Assembly (NCBI GenBank): GCA_018401745.1
Contig: JAGYJY010000023.1
Location: 1-60,101, forward strand
Source: Pirellulales bacterium
Lineage (GTDB): Bacteria; Planctomycetota; Planctomycetia; Pirellulales; UBA1268
DNA length: 60,101 nt
Direction: 5' to 3'
Under the pieces are notes generated by a model. That model did not search any database. It was not told the DNA's origin and worked only from the letters and a program-made list of their open reading frames with translations. A program made the translations under genes and the position numbers. Below are positions 49,781 through 59,793 of this stretch, piece by piece; within the stretch, counting starts at the first letter, position 1, and each line of letters starts with the position of its first letter.

Positions 49781-51219
49781 GGCTGCACCTCCAAGAGCGT
49801 TTGCATCGCGGCCGTCAGCGCCTCCTCGGCCTGCGGCCCCACCGACGAGCTCCGCACCTCCACCTCATAGCCTCCTTGCGCGTAGGCCGCGGCCGTGCCG
49901 ATGTAGCCCGGGCCGTAGTCGCCATACGCTGCCATCATCACCTGCAGATCCGGACGCATCTCCTGCGCGGCCAGCTGATACTCCACAAACAGCTCGCCTG
50001 GCATGTGCAGCATCCGCACGTCACCCAGCCGCAGGCAGGTCACATCAATCGGCCGGCCCGACTCCACCCGCGTCAGGTAGGCGAGCGCATCGGCGTCGTT
50101 CATCGTGCCGCGGTCTGCGTTGGCCTTGATAGCAGCGGCCAGCGACGCCCGCTCCAGCTCCTCCCGCACCTCAAGCACCACCGGCACGCTCGCCCAACCG
50201 ACATCGGCGGCAGTGATCGCCTGCCGGTCGGCGACCGCCTCGTCGTAGCCCGCTCGCATGCCTGCAGCGAGCCGTAGCGCAAAGGTCACCCGATTGGCCG
50301 GCGAGCCGTCGTTGTATTTTCCAGCCGCGACGTTGCCGCCGGCACCGGTGAAGCAGACGTGCAGAGCCGACGGCAGGTCTTGCGTGCGGAGCAGCCGTGC
50401 GATGCCGGGGAAGTCGGGGCCGGGCACGCCGGTGCGGTAGTAGCTCATCGGGTGAGTGGCATACGACGTCAGCACCGCGGCGGGCGTGTCGTCCGACCAG
50501 AGCACGAGCGTGGCCACAAACGGATCGATCACCCCCTCGGGCTCCGCCCGCAGGGCCGCGTCACGGGTGGTGCTTGCCCGCCAGCCGCGAATCTTCCCGT
50601 CGTCGCCGATCAGCCTCCGGTTGCTCGCCACCTCCGCAACCGTGCCGCGGCCAAACCCGGCATGCGTCAGCGGCACGGCCTGGGCGATTCCTTCCTTCAC
50701 CGCAGCCGCCGTGCGGGCGATCATCTCGCGGGCAAAGTCACCGTCGAAGCGGTCGTAGGTGTCGATGCCCATCGCCGCAAGCAGCCGCTCGGCGGTGAAG
50801 TCGGCCTGCGGGGCATCGTGCTGATGCAAAGCCTGCACCGCCACGCGAACAGGCGACGTTCCTGCCGCCTCGGCAACCGCCTTGCGGAAGAAATCGTGGG
50901 CTCCGTTGCCGATCCCGATCCAGTCGACTGCCACCAGCACAATCGGTTCACCCGCGCCAAGGATCACGATGCCCCGGCTCCGCAGCGAGAGGTCGGCTGG
51001 CCGGACGACAGTGTCGTAGGCCATGCGGAGGCCAACCGGCGGCGTGGCGTCGACATCAAATGTGGCCAAGCGGAGCGGTTCGGCCGGCTCATCAGCGGCC
51101 CGAACGGTCACGGCCCACATCGACAATGCGAGAGCCCCCGCGACAACCGCGGGCGTCGCCAAGGCCCATCGCGACATCCGCCTGATCCCAAACGACAACC
51201 GTCCGTCGCTCTCTGCCAT
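49777..51219 (-). CDS. Neutral/alkaline ceramidase-like secreted protein
   Basis: The 480-residue protein has a signal sequence (about 18-42, ending VTVRAADE) and an N-terminal fold like neutral ceramidases, with ATFDVDATPPVG, a metal-binding-like ALHQHDAPQAD, and ATHPMSYYRTG. The segment usually holding the catalytic Ser (GDVSPN in true ceramidases) reads CFTGAGGNVAAGKYN, with no Ser. It may therefore be a non-ceramidase relative acting on another substrate; such proteins are common in planctomycetes. ATG 51219 has GAGGAAG 6 bases upstream; a GTG at 51234 is possible. Its coupling to the cytochrome gene suggests the two act on the same process. Confidence 0.82.
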   Translation of the reverse strand: MAESDGRLSFGIRRMSRWALATPAVVAGALALSMWAVTVRAADEPAEPLRLATFDVDATPPVGLRMAYDTVVRPADLSLRSRGIVILGAGEPIVLVAVDWIGIGNGAHDFFRKAVAEAAGTSPVRVAVQALHQHDAPQADFTAERLLAAMGIDTYDRFDGDFAREMIARTAAAVKEGIAQAVPLTHAGFGRGTVAEVASNRRLIGDDGKIRGWRASTTRDAALRAEPEGVIDPFVATLVLWSDDTPAAVLTSYATHPMSYYRTGVPGPDFPGIARLLRTQDLPSALHVCFTGAGGNVAAGKYNDGSPANRVTFALRLAAGMRAGYDEAVADRQAITAADVGWASVPVVLEVREELERASLAAAIKANADRGTMNDADALAYLTRVESGRPIDVTCLRLGDVRMLHMPGELFVEYQLAAQEMRPDLQVMMAAYGDYGPGYIGTAAAYAQGGYEVEVRSSSVGPQAEEALTAAMQTLLEVQP

Positions 51220-51370
51220 GCTTCGCTTCCTCACGAGAAGATCCAGCCTCGCCAGTTCCCAATCCCTTTTAAAGTAGCGGGCCTGGCCTTCTTCTGAAAC
51301 ATTTGCCCTCCCTCAGCAGTGGCTGTGGGCAGTCGTTCGATATACTTGTGAGGGTCGAGACGAAGGAGGC

Positions 51371-53863
51371 ATGATGCAAAGGCGGGGGCTTCAACGGCGG
51401 TGCGGGCCACGCATGCGTGGATCACGAGCGGTCCACTGCCATGATCGGCGTTGGCTCCGCCCGAGTCGCTCGGCAGCGGCCGTCGCCGTCGCCGTGGCAT
51501 TGTCAACCGCCGGCCTGCAGGCCGCGACGCCTTCCTTCACCCGCGACATCAAGCCGCTGCTCTCCGAGCGGTGCATCCGCTGCCACGGCCCCGACGCCGA
51601 TGAGCGGCAGGGCGGCGGCGATGAGGGCCTGCGGCTCGACACCGCAAGCGGCGCGGCGGCTGACCTCGGTGGCTACGCAGCGGTCGTTCCCGGCAGGCCC
51701 GACGAGAGCGAGACTGCTCTCCCGGCTCACGACCACCGACCCCGACCTGCGGATGCCGCCCCCGGGCGCGGGCCAGGCCTTCACCGACGCCGAGGTGGCA
51801 ACGCTCAGCGAGTGGATCGCTGCGGGGGCCGACTACGAGCCCCACTGGTCGTACGTGCCGCCGGTGCGGCCGCCCCTGCCCGAGGTGGCCGACGCCTCCT
51901 GGGCCCGCACACCGATCGATCGCTTCGTCCTCGCCCGCCTCGACGCCGAGGGCATCGCCCCTCAGCCGCAGGCCAGCCGTGCGGCGTTTGCTCGCCGGAC
52001 TGGCCCTCGACCTGACCGGCCTGCCGATCTCTCCGGAAGCAATCGACGCGTTTGTCGCCGACCCCTCGAGCGATGCCGTCGAGCAGCTCGTCGACCGGCT
52101 GCTAGCCGATGAGGGCTACGGCGAACACATGGCCCGAGAGTGGCTCGACCTGGCCCGCTATGCCGACAGCGCCGGCTACGCCGACGACCCGCCCCGCACG
52201 ATCTGGGCCTACCGCGACTGGGTGATCCGCGCCTTCGATGCCAACATGCCGTTTGATGAGTTCACCATCAAACAGCTCGCCGGCGACCTGCTTCCCGAGG
52301 CGACGCTCGACGACCGGATCGCCACCGCCTTCCATCGCAACACGCTGACCAACAGCGAGGGAGGCACGATCGACGAGGAGTTTCGCTCGGTGGCAGTTGT
52401 CGACCGGGTCAACACCACCCTGAGCACCTGGATGGGCACAACGATCGCCTGCGCCCAGTGTCATACGCATAAATACGATCCGATCACGCAGGAAGAGTTC
52501 TTCAAGGTCTACGCGGTGTTCAACAACACCGCCGACGCCGACCGCCGTGATGAGGCGCCGTTGGTCGCGGTGCCCTACGAGCCGATCGACACCAAGCGGG
52601 CTCCGCTGGAGCAGCAGATCGCCGAGATCCAGGCCGGCATTCCGCAGCTGGCGAAGAAGGCTCCCGAGAACCCGCCTGAGCCTCCGGAGCTGCGGCCTGC
52701 CCGCGAGCTGCTGGAGACGCTCCGCAAGGAGCTCGCTGCCCTGCCGCGGCCCACCGTGCCGGTGCTTGAGGAACTCGCTGGCGACAAGCGTCGGGTGACG
52801 AAGCTGCAGTATCGCGGCAACTGGCAGGACCTCGGTCCGGAGGTGCGGCAAGGCGTGCCGGCCGTGCTTGCGACGGCGGCGGTGGCAAACGCCGACGAGA
52901 TCGATCGGCTGGTGCTGGCGAAGTGGCTTGTCGATCCGGCCAACCCGCTGACGGCCCGTGTGGTGGTCAACCGGCTCTGGGAGCGGTTTTTCGGGATCGG
53001 CATCGTGGCCACGAGCGAGGAGTTTGGCAGCCAGGGCGAGCTGCCGAGCCATCCCGAGCTGCTCGACTGGCTGGCTGTGGAGCTCGTCGAACGCGACTGG
53101 GATCTCAAGGCGATCATCCGGCTGATGGTCACCAGCAGCGTCTACCGGCAGCAGTCGCAGGCACCGGCTGAGCTTGTGCAGCAGGACCCGGAAAATCGCC
53201 TGCTCGCCCGCGGCCCGCGTGTGCGGCTCTCGGCCGAAGAGATTCGCGACCAAGCACTAGCAGCTGCAGGTCTGCTCTCGCGGAAGAAGGGTGGGCCCAG
53301 CGTCAATCCCCCGCAGCCGAGCCTCGGCCTCTCAGCGGCCTTTGGCGGCGGCATCGACTGGCAGCCGAGCACCGGTGAAGACCGCTACCGCCGCGGCCTC
53401 TACACCACCTGGCGGCGAAGCAATCCCTACCCGTCGATGGCCACCTTCGACGCCCCCAACCGTGAGGTCTGCACGATCCGTCGCCCAAGCACCAACACGC
53501 CGCTGCAGGCCCTCGTCACGCTCAACGACCCGGTCTACGTCGAGGCGGCCCAGGCCCTAGCCCGACGGATGGTTCGCGAAACCCCGGGCGTAGCCGGCCA
53601 GCCCGGCTGGGGCGAGGCGCGGCGGGGCTTTCGTCTCGCGCTCGGCCGGGAGCCCACCGACGCGGAGCTGTCGCGGCTGGTCGCCCTCTACGAGGAGGCC
53701 CGGGCGGGCTTTGAGCAGGCGGCAGACGACGCCACCGCGATGGCGACCGACCCGCTCGGCCCCCTGCCGGATGATCTGGCCGAGCAGGCCGGCAAGCCTG
53801 GCGGCCTGGACGGTGGTCGCCAACGTGATCCTCAATCTCGACGAGGCCTTCATGTGTCCGTGA
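51371..53863 (+). CDS. PSD1-type cytochrome c protein (DUF1549/DUF1553, three frameshifts)
   Basis: Four partial reading frames join into one 829-residue protein after removing single bases near 51713, 51978 and 53797; the total length then divides by three. Residues 1-52 contain a signal peptide, and CIRCHG (about 68-73) is a planctomycete cytochrome c motif. DUF1549 follows ([19 protein letters not shown] and [17 protein letters not shown]), then DUF1553 ([49 protein letters not shown]). The natural C-terminus reads [18 protein letters not shown] only in the corrected frame, and the stop is at 53861-53863. The protein is predicted to be exported and to act with the adjacent DUF1501 protein, the invariant gene pair in planctomycetes. 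AAGGAGG precedes the ATG. Confidence 0.85.
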
Positions 53864-53929
53864 GCCGGCGCTGCCCCACGACGCATCCGGCTTCTCGGCC
53901 AACCACCCCACCGCACGAGAGACGTCATC

Positions 53930-55387
53930 ATGGACCCTCGCACCGAACACCGCCTGCTTGCCACGCGTCGCCATCTCCTCGGGAGCATGGCCGGCGGCAT
54001 CGGTGGGATCGCGCTGGCGGATCTGCTGGGCAGCGGGCCAACCGCCGCGGCCGCCCCGGTGTCGCTAGCCGACCCGATGGCCGCTCGCCTGCCACCGCTG
54101 CCGGCCAAGGCCACGCGGATGATCGTGATCCATCTGACCGGCTCACCGCCCCACCTCGACCTCTACGACCACAAGCCGGAGCTGGTGAAGCACAGCGGCG
54201 AGGAGTGCCCGGCGTCGACGATTGAGGGCAAGACCTTTGCGTTTACCAGCGGCACGCCCAAGCTCCTCGGCACGCCCCGCTCTTGGGTGCGGTGCGGCGA
54301 GAGCGGCATGGAGCTCTCCGACGCGATTCCCAACCTGCACCGCGTTGCTGATCGCCTCTGCCTGATCCGCAGCATGCACACCGACCAGTTCAACCACGCC
54401 CCAGCCGAGCTGCTCGTCTACACCGGCAGCCCGCGGGCCGGCCGGCCGAGCCTCGGCAGCTGGGTGACCTACGGCCTGGGCAGTGAAAACGCCAACCTGC
54501 CCGGTTTTGTGACGCTGATCTCGTCGGGTGTGCAGCCCAACGGCGGCACGGCGAGCTTTGGTTCGGGCTTTCTGCCGAGCGTGTATCAGGGTGTGCAGTG
54601 TCGCTCGAAAGGCGATCCCGTCCTCTACGTCTCAGACCCAGCAGGCATGAGCCGGCAGATGCGGCGGACGAGCCTCGATGCCCTCCGCGACCTCAATCAG
54701 CTGCAGGCGGAAGCCCTCGGCGACCCCGAAACGCTCACCCGTATCGCCCAATACGAGCTCGCCTTCCGGATGCAGGCGAGCGTGCCGGAGGTGATGGACA
54801 TCTCCAAGGAGTCGCCGGAAACCCTCGAGGCCTACGGAGCCCAGCCGGGGCAGACGAGCCTGGCCAACAACTGCCTGCTCGCCCGGCGGCTGGTGGAAGA
54901 GGGCGTGCGGTTTGTGCACCTCTTCGACTGGGGCTGGGACTTCCACGGCACCGGCCCGCAGGAAGACATCCGCGACGGGCTGACGACAAAGGCAGCCACC
55001 TTCGACAAGCCGGCCGCCGCGTTGATCGAAGATCTTGAGCAGCGGGGGCTGCTCGATGAAACGCTGATTCTCTGCACCGGCGAGTTTGGCCGCACGCCTT
55101 TTCGCGAGGGCCGCACAGCCGGCGGCGGCATCCTCGGCCGCGACCACTACCCCGACTGCTACTCGATCTGGATGGCCGGCGGCGGCGTGAAGGGCGGCCA
55201 CGTGCATGGGTCGAGCGACGAGCTGGGCTTCCAGGTGGCCGAGGGTGGCGTGCACATCCACGACCTGCAGGCCACGATGCTGCACCTGCTCGGCTTCGAC
55301 CACACCAGGCTCACCTACCGCTTCCAGGGCCGCGACTTCCGCCTCACGGACGTGCATGGCGAGGTCGTGCGAGAGGTCCTCGCCTGA
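53930..55387 (+). CDS. DUF1501 family secreted protein
   Basis: This 485-residue protein has an N-terminal twin-arginine-like signal, TRRHLLGSMAGGIGGIAL (about 12-29), indicating folded export. The body resembles the alkaline phosphatase/sulfatase superfamily fold of DUF1501: HLTGSPPHLDLYDHKPEL, TDQFNHAPAELLVYTG, LFDWGWDFHGTG, GEFGRTPF and GRDHYPDCYS, with Asp/His positions that may bind metal. The ending GRDFRLTDVHGEVVREVLA is the expected natural terminus. It follows the PSD1 cytochrome after 66 bases. Function is unproven; the pair is assumed to be an extracytoplasmic redox or hydrolytic unit. Confidence 0.93.
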   Translation: MDPRTEHRLLATRRHLLGSMAGGIGGIALADLLGSGPTAAAAPVSLADPMAARLPPLPAKATRMIVIHLTGSPPHLDLYDHKPELVKHSGEECPASTIEGKTFAFTSGTPKLLGTPRSWVRCGESGMELSDAIPNLHRVADRLCLIRSMHTDQFNHAPAELLVYTGSPRAGRPSLGSWVTYGLGSENANLPGFVTLISSGVQPNGGTASFGSGFLPSVYQGVQCRSKGDPVLYVSDPAGMSRQMRRTSLDALRDLNQLQAEALGDPETLTRIAQYELAFRMQASVPEVMDISKESPETLEAYGAQPGQTSLANNCLLARRLVEEGVRFVHLFDWGWDFHGTGPQEDIRDGLTTKAATFDKPAAALIEDLEQRGLLDETLILCTGEFGRTPFREGRTAGGGILGRDHYPDCYSIWMAGGGVKGGHVHGSSDELGFQVAEGGVHIHDLQATMLHLLGFDHTRLTYRFQGRDFRLTDVHGEVVREVLA

Positions 55388-55735
55388 TCGCCCTGCCTGC
55401 CGCTCGGCATCAACCTTCACCCGGGTTCGACCGCGTCCGACATAGAGCGTGACCTCTGGAGTTTTTGACTTTGTCGCAAGTTCGCAGTGCAGGCCGAAGT
55501 CATTCACCAGTTCACGCCGGATCGATTGCAACTCAGTGGACACGGAGGCGAGGGCGTCAACGCGACGTGCTGAGTAATCAGCCAGCACGAGATCGAGATC
55601 GACCGAAAGCCGGGGCATGTCCCGGACGAAGAGGTTGATAGCGGTGCCGCCTTTGAGAACAAACGTGGGCCGTCGAAAGATCGCCGGAGCAACGTCAAGA
55701 AGGAGACGGACTGCGTCGAGATACTCTTGGTTCAT
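55388..55735 (-). pseudogene. Truncated AbiEii/AbiGii nucleotidyltransferase toxin (N-terminal 116 codons)
   Basis: The frame starts at ATG 55735, overlapping the antitoxin stop by four bases (ATGA), and shows the AbiEii toxin core: FVLKGGTAINLFVRDMPRLS then VDLDLVL, with GG at 29-30 and the metal-binding pair Asp46 and Asp48. Family similarity continues to about the VKVD segment near residue 108 and then stops where the DNA becomes the 3' end of the DUF1501 gene on the other strand. The reading frame stays open to 54632 only because antisense GC-rich DNA lacks stops. AbiEii toxins are normally about 250-330 residues, so the C-terminal half is lost and the product is probably inactive. Confidence 0.82.
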
Positions 55736-56463
55736 CGCGGTTTCAGGATCAGCGTTTGGCCATCCTTGAACCGCCTGACCCAGCGGCTCGTTCCACTTCG
55801 ACCGCCAACAGCCTCTTGGGCCTTGCTCGCCCACGCTAAACCAAACTCTTCAGCCCAACTCGCACAGAGACGAATGGCTTTTATCATGCGACAATGACGC
55901 AAAAGGATAACGAGCTGGTGGGACCGAAGTTGGCGGAGCGACTCCATGATGCCGCTGGCTTCTTCGATCGATTGGTGAACGCCGACCTCGCTGAGCATTT
56001 CCAGAAGAGCCCGTTCCGGCGAAGAAACTGTGGGCCCATTCGGCGACCCGGGCAGCGGGGCCAGTCCGAAGTCCTGTGGAAGTTCATCATCGAAGAGTCG
56101 AGCTGAGCTGAATCGGGCCGGAAACCGCTCGAGAAACCACCTCGGCGGCGCGTGTTCCCGCCGTCCCCACAGAAGGATGGTTTCCTGGTGAGCCACGTTT
56201 TGCCGAAACCCATGCCAGGCCAGCGCTGTCTTGGAAGCGACATGCAAACCCGGCCTTGTCCTTTCAAGGAAACGGATGGAGGGATCACGCTTGAGTTGGT
56301 CCCCTGCGAACATGAAGACACCTCGGCCAAGCCGCTGCAGCCAGCCAGACTTGGTGTAGTGGTGCGCGAGCGCAGCAGACACCCCTCGCCGGCGCAAGGT
56401 CGCCGAATCGAGCGGCGCGCCCCTCGGTTCCGTCGATTCAAGCCGTTTGATTAAGTTCGACAT
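55732..56463 (-). CDS. AbiEi-type antitoxin (type IV toxin-antitoxin)
   Basis: The 243-residue protein has an N-terminal winged-helix segment with LRRRGVSAALAHHYTKSGWLQRLGRGVFMFAGD at about 24-55, characteristic of AbiEi antitoxins. It has a C-terminal part with RLGLAPLPGSP-like and EMLSEVGVHQSIEEASGIMESL helices. In the known system it represses its own operon through the winged helix and counteracts the AbiEii nucleotidyltransferase. The gene is intact and directly coupled to the truncated toxin gene. Base composition here (55400-56600) is lower in GC than in the neighbours, with runs such as AAAATGAAC, consistent with horizontal acquisition. Confidence 0.85.
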   Translation of the reverse strand: MSNLIKRLESTEPRGAPLDSATLRRRGVSAALAHHYTKSGWLQRLGRGVFMFAGDQLKRDPSIRFLERTRPGLHVASKTALAWHGFRQNVAHQETILLWGRREHAPPRWFLERFPARFSSARLFDDELPQDFGLAPLPGSPNGPTVSSPERALLEMLSEVGVHQSIEEASGIMESLRQLRSHQLVILLRHCRMIKAIRLCASWAEEFGLAWASKAQEAVGGRSGTSRWVRRFKDGQTLILKPR

Positions 56464-56725
56464 AGCAGTTCAAATGGCATTTTACCTAAAATGAACTTCC
56501 CAAACAATCGCGGGCGAACGTCTGCAGTATCCCGCAATGATCGACCGATCGTTTTCGCTGCTCAAGGCAAAACAAATGCTCAGTGCACACGAACGGTCCA
56601 GCCCCGAGGTCTTTCATAAGTTCCTCACGTGACGGATCGAGATCCGCTGTTTTGCGGCGACGCGTTTGGCCGCGTACGCTGCAGAAGGCGTCTCCGTCTC
56701 GATTCACCATTTCCCGGAGTTTTTC

Positions 56726-57691
56726 ATGCCCGCCCCTGCTTGCTGTCGTGCCCTCGCGGTGCCCCTGATCATCTGCAGTCTGCTGCTCGGCACGACCGAC
56801 GGGCTCGCGGCGGCTGAGCAGACGGGCACGCCTCACCGCGTGATCGCCGGCGACGACTCCACGCGGACGCTCGCGGCACTCAGCCCGGCCGGCGAAGTGG
56901 AGTGGAAGCTGCCGGTCGGCCCGATCCACGACCTGCACCTGCTGCCGGGCGGCCACATGCTCTACCAAGACAGCTGGACGCACATTGTGGAGGTCGATGC
57001 CGACCGCAAGGTCGTCTGGGAATACGACGCCAAGACAAACGGGAATGAGAATCGGCCAGTCGAGGTCCATGCCTTTCAGCGGCTGCCGGGGGGCCTGACG
57101 ATGATCGTGGAGAGCGGGCCGGCCCGGATCATCGAAGTCGATGCCGGCGGCAAGATCCAGAATGGCATTCCGCTGACGGTCGACGCCCCCTCCACGCATT
57201 CCGACACCCGCAACGCCCGCAAGACGGCCACCGGCAGCTATCTTGTGGCCCACGAGCGAGACGGCAAGGTCCGCGAATACGACGCCAAGGGGAGCGTGAT
57301 CTGGGAATACGAGGTGCCGCTGTTTGGTCGTGAGCGGGCCGGCGGCCATGGGCCCGAAGCCTTTGGCAACCAGCTCTACTCGGCGGTGCGGCTGGACAAC
57401 GGCAACACGCTCATCGGCACCGGCAACGGTCATTCGGTGATCGAGGTCACCCCCGGGAAAGAGATCGTCTGGCAGCTCGAGCAACACGACTTAGAAGGCA
57501 TCACGCTGGCGTGGGTCACGCAGGTGGAACGGCTGCCAAACGGCAACACCCGCCTCGTCAACTGCCACGCCGGCCCGAGCAACCCCCAGATCATCGAGGT
57601 CACGCCAGCCAAGGAGATCGTCTGGACCTTCCGCGACTTCGACACCTTCGGCAACTCAATGCCCGTGGCGGTCGTGCTGCCTGCGGAGTAG
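56726..57691 (+). CDS. Secreted beta-propeller protein (arylsulfotransferase/PQQ-like)
   Basis: The 321-residue protein has a signal peptide (1 to about 29, DGLAAAEQ) and repeated strands of the type GEVEWKLPVGPIHDLHLLPGGHML, KVVWEYDAK, SVIWEYEVPL, EIVWQLEQHD and EIVWTFRDFD, about six propeller blades. Each blade has an acidic-Val-Trp core, as in arylsulfotransferase-like and PQQ-like propellers. No catalytic His of arylsulfotransferases is evident, so a binding function is likely. GGAG lies 7 bases before the chosen ATG (56726); earlier in-frame starts lack the signal peptide. It stands alone between an antitoxin and a sulfate transporter. Confidence 0.85.
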   Translation: MPAPACCRALAVPLIICSLLLGTTDGLAAAEQTGTPHRVIAGDDSTRTLAALSPAGEVEWKLPVGPIHDLHLLPGGHMLYQDSWTHIVEVDADRKVVWEYDAKTNGNENRPVEVHAFQRLPGGLTMIVESGPARIIEVDAGGKIQNGIPLTVDAPSTHSDTRNARKTATGSYLVAHERDGKVREYDAKGSVIWEYEVPLFGRERAGGHGPEAFGNQLYSAVRLDNGNTLIGTGNGHSVIEVTPGKEIVWQLEQHDLEGITLAWVTQVERLPNGNTRLVNCHAGPSNPQIIEVTPAKEIVWTFRDFDTFGNSMPVAVVLPAE

Positions 57692-57908
57692 TGACGGAGG
57701 CTGCTGGATTGTCGATCCTTCGGCCGGTCGAGTTCTCGTGCTGGCTCTCTCCGAAAACGGCTATGCAGTGGCCGCAGACTGTGGGCTCACTGATGACGTG
57801 AGCTCCCGTGTCCTGCCTGGATTCACCGTCGCCGTCGCCGCGGTTTTGCTGAAGGACTGAACAGGCTGAAACGCGTCCGCTCTCTGCTGGGCGACGGTTC
57901 CCCGCTCA

Positions 57909-59793
57909 TCACACGGTCAGGTCAACACTACTGGCAGGCACGGCCGTGGTCACCCGGCCCGCCCGTTCGGTGAGCACGTGGTAGTGCGGGTCTTCGCTGA
58001 TGTTCACCTCCACCAGGTCGCCCGCCCGGTTGAGCAGCCGGCGGCAGTCTTCGCTGAGGTGCCGCAGGTGGAGCCGCTTGCCGAGTCGCTCGTAGCGTTC
58101 GGCCAGGGCATTGATCGCTTCCAGGCCCGACTGGTCGTAGACCCGGCTGAAGTAGAAGTCGATTACCACATCCCCGGGATCGCCCTGCGGGCTGAAGAGA
58201 TCGCGAAACCGCTGCGTGCTCCCGAAGAAAAGCACGCCGTGCAGCTGGTAGACCTTGCTGCCACGGTCGTCGTCGGTGATGTCGGCAACGAGGTAGCTGC
58301 TCTTGTTCCAGGCAAACACGACCGCCGAGATGGCCACACCAAGAATCACCGCCGTGGCGAGATCGTGCATCAGCACGGTGTAGCTGGCCACGACGAGCAT
58401 GACCAGCACCTCAGCCAGCGGAATCCGCCGCCAGGTCTGGAGGGTCGACCACTCAAACGTGCCGATCACCACCATAAACATCACGCCCACCAGCGCCGCC
58501 ATCGGCACGGCCTCAATCGAGTCGGCGAAGAAGAGGATGAAGAGCAAGAGCATCACCGCGGCGGTGATTCCCGAAAGCCGGCCGCGGCCGCCACTCTTCA
58601 CGTTGATCAGCGACTGGCCGATCATCGCGCAGCCGCCCATGCCGCCGAAGAGACCGCAGACGACGTTGGCCACGCCCTGCCCGACACACTCGCGGTTGGC
58701 CTGGCCACGGGTTTCGGTCAGTTCGTCCACGAGCGTGAGCGTCATCAGCGACTCAATCAGGCCGACGCCGGCAAGAATCAGGGAATACGGCAGGATGATC
58801 CAGAGCGTGGCCAGCGTGGCCGGCGGCAGCTGAAAGTCCCACCAGGCCGGCCGCGGAAGCCCGCCGGCGATGCCGACGGTGGCGAGGTCAACAGAGTCGC
58901 GAGCGGCGGCCCGCTCTTCAGGCGAGAGCCCAGGCAGGCCGCGTTCCGACTGCTGCACGGCCACGAATCCCTCGGGCAGCAGCGCGGTGGCCGAGGCGAG
59001 CAAGCCCCTCGCGTTTGGCCTGTTCGGCGGCGGTGATCGCGGCGGCCTGCGTGCGGTCGGCGAGCATGTCGCGAACAGTCAGCACCGTCCGCTGCGGCGG
59101 CGACCCATCGTCGGCCCCGTCGCCCGAGCCCGCATTGATGCCCACCGCGCAGGCCGTGATCACGAGGATCGCCGCCAGCGACGAGGGGATCGCCTTGGTC
59201 AGCCGAGGCAAGACGGCAATGATCGTCATCGTAAGCCCCACGAGGCCGAGCATCAGCCACAGCCGTGTGCCGGTGAGAAACTCCATCTGCCCTGAGGCGC
59301 CGAGTGTTTTGAAGCTGCCGATCTGGGCCAGCAGGATCACCACGGCCAGGCCGTTGACGAAGCCCAGCATCACCGGATGCGGCACGATGCGGATCAGCTT
59401 GCCCAGCCGCAGCAGCCCAACGGTCACCTGCATGAGCCCGCAGAGCACAACTGCTGGGAAGAGGTAGCCGATGCCGTGATCGGCCACCAGCGAAACCACC
59501 ACCACCCCCATCGCCCCGGTGGCTCCCGAGATCATGCCGGGCCGACCGCCGAAAACGGCCGTGAGCAGACAGATGATGAAGGCTGCATAGAGCCCCACCA
59601 GCGGCGGAACCCCCGCCAAAAACGCAAACGCCACCGCCTCCGGCACGAGGGCCAGCGCCACCGTGATCCCCGAAAGAATGTCCGCCCGAGGCGACCCGCT
59701 CAGCGACGAGCGGAGATCAAACATGCGGAAGAGAGCAGAGCCGAAAGCCGACGAAGCGTTGACAGGAGACGAGTCAGCTGAGTTTGGCGACAC
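57909..59793 (-). CDS. SulP family sulfate permease with STAS domain (one frameshift)
   Basis: This 627-residue inner-membrane transporter is restored by removing one T near 59003, where AEQAKREG joins [12 protein letters not shown]. Hydrophobic helices of the SulP fold include [57 protein letters not shown] and [34 protein letters not shown]. The C-terminal STAS domain starts at about residue 520 ([20 protein letters not shown]). Likely substrates are sulfate or bicarbonate. A poorly conserved insert of about 110 residues sits between helix groups. GTG 59793 is chosen for CGAGGA 7 bases upstream; starts at 59724 and 59949 are possible. Its role with the two sulfatases in the window could be sulfate uptake. 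Confidence 0.87.

Noticed and set aside
7050..53863. Programmed ribosomal frameshifting as an explanation for the split genes
   Set aside because: The sites share no slippery heptamer or downstream structure, occur in unrelated genes and include both gains and losses of a base.
54632..55387. Extension of the AbiEii toxin frame through the DUF1501 region
   Set aside because: Its residues mirror the antisense of the DUF1501 gene and show no toxin similarity, so only the first 116 codons are annotated.
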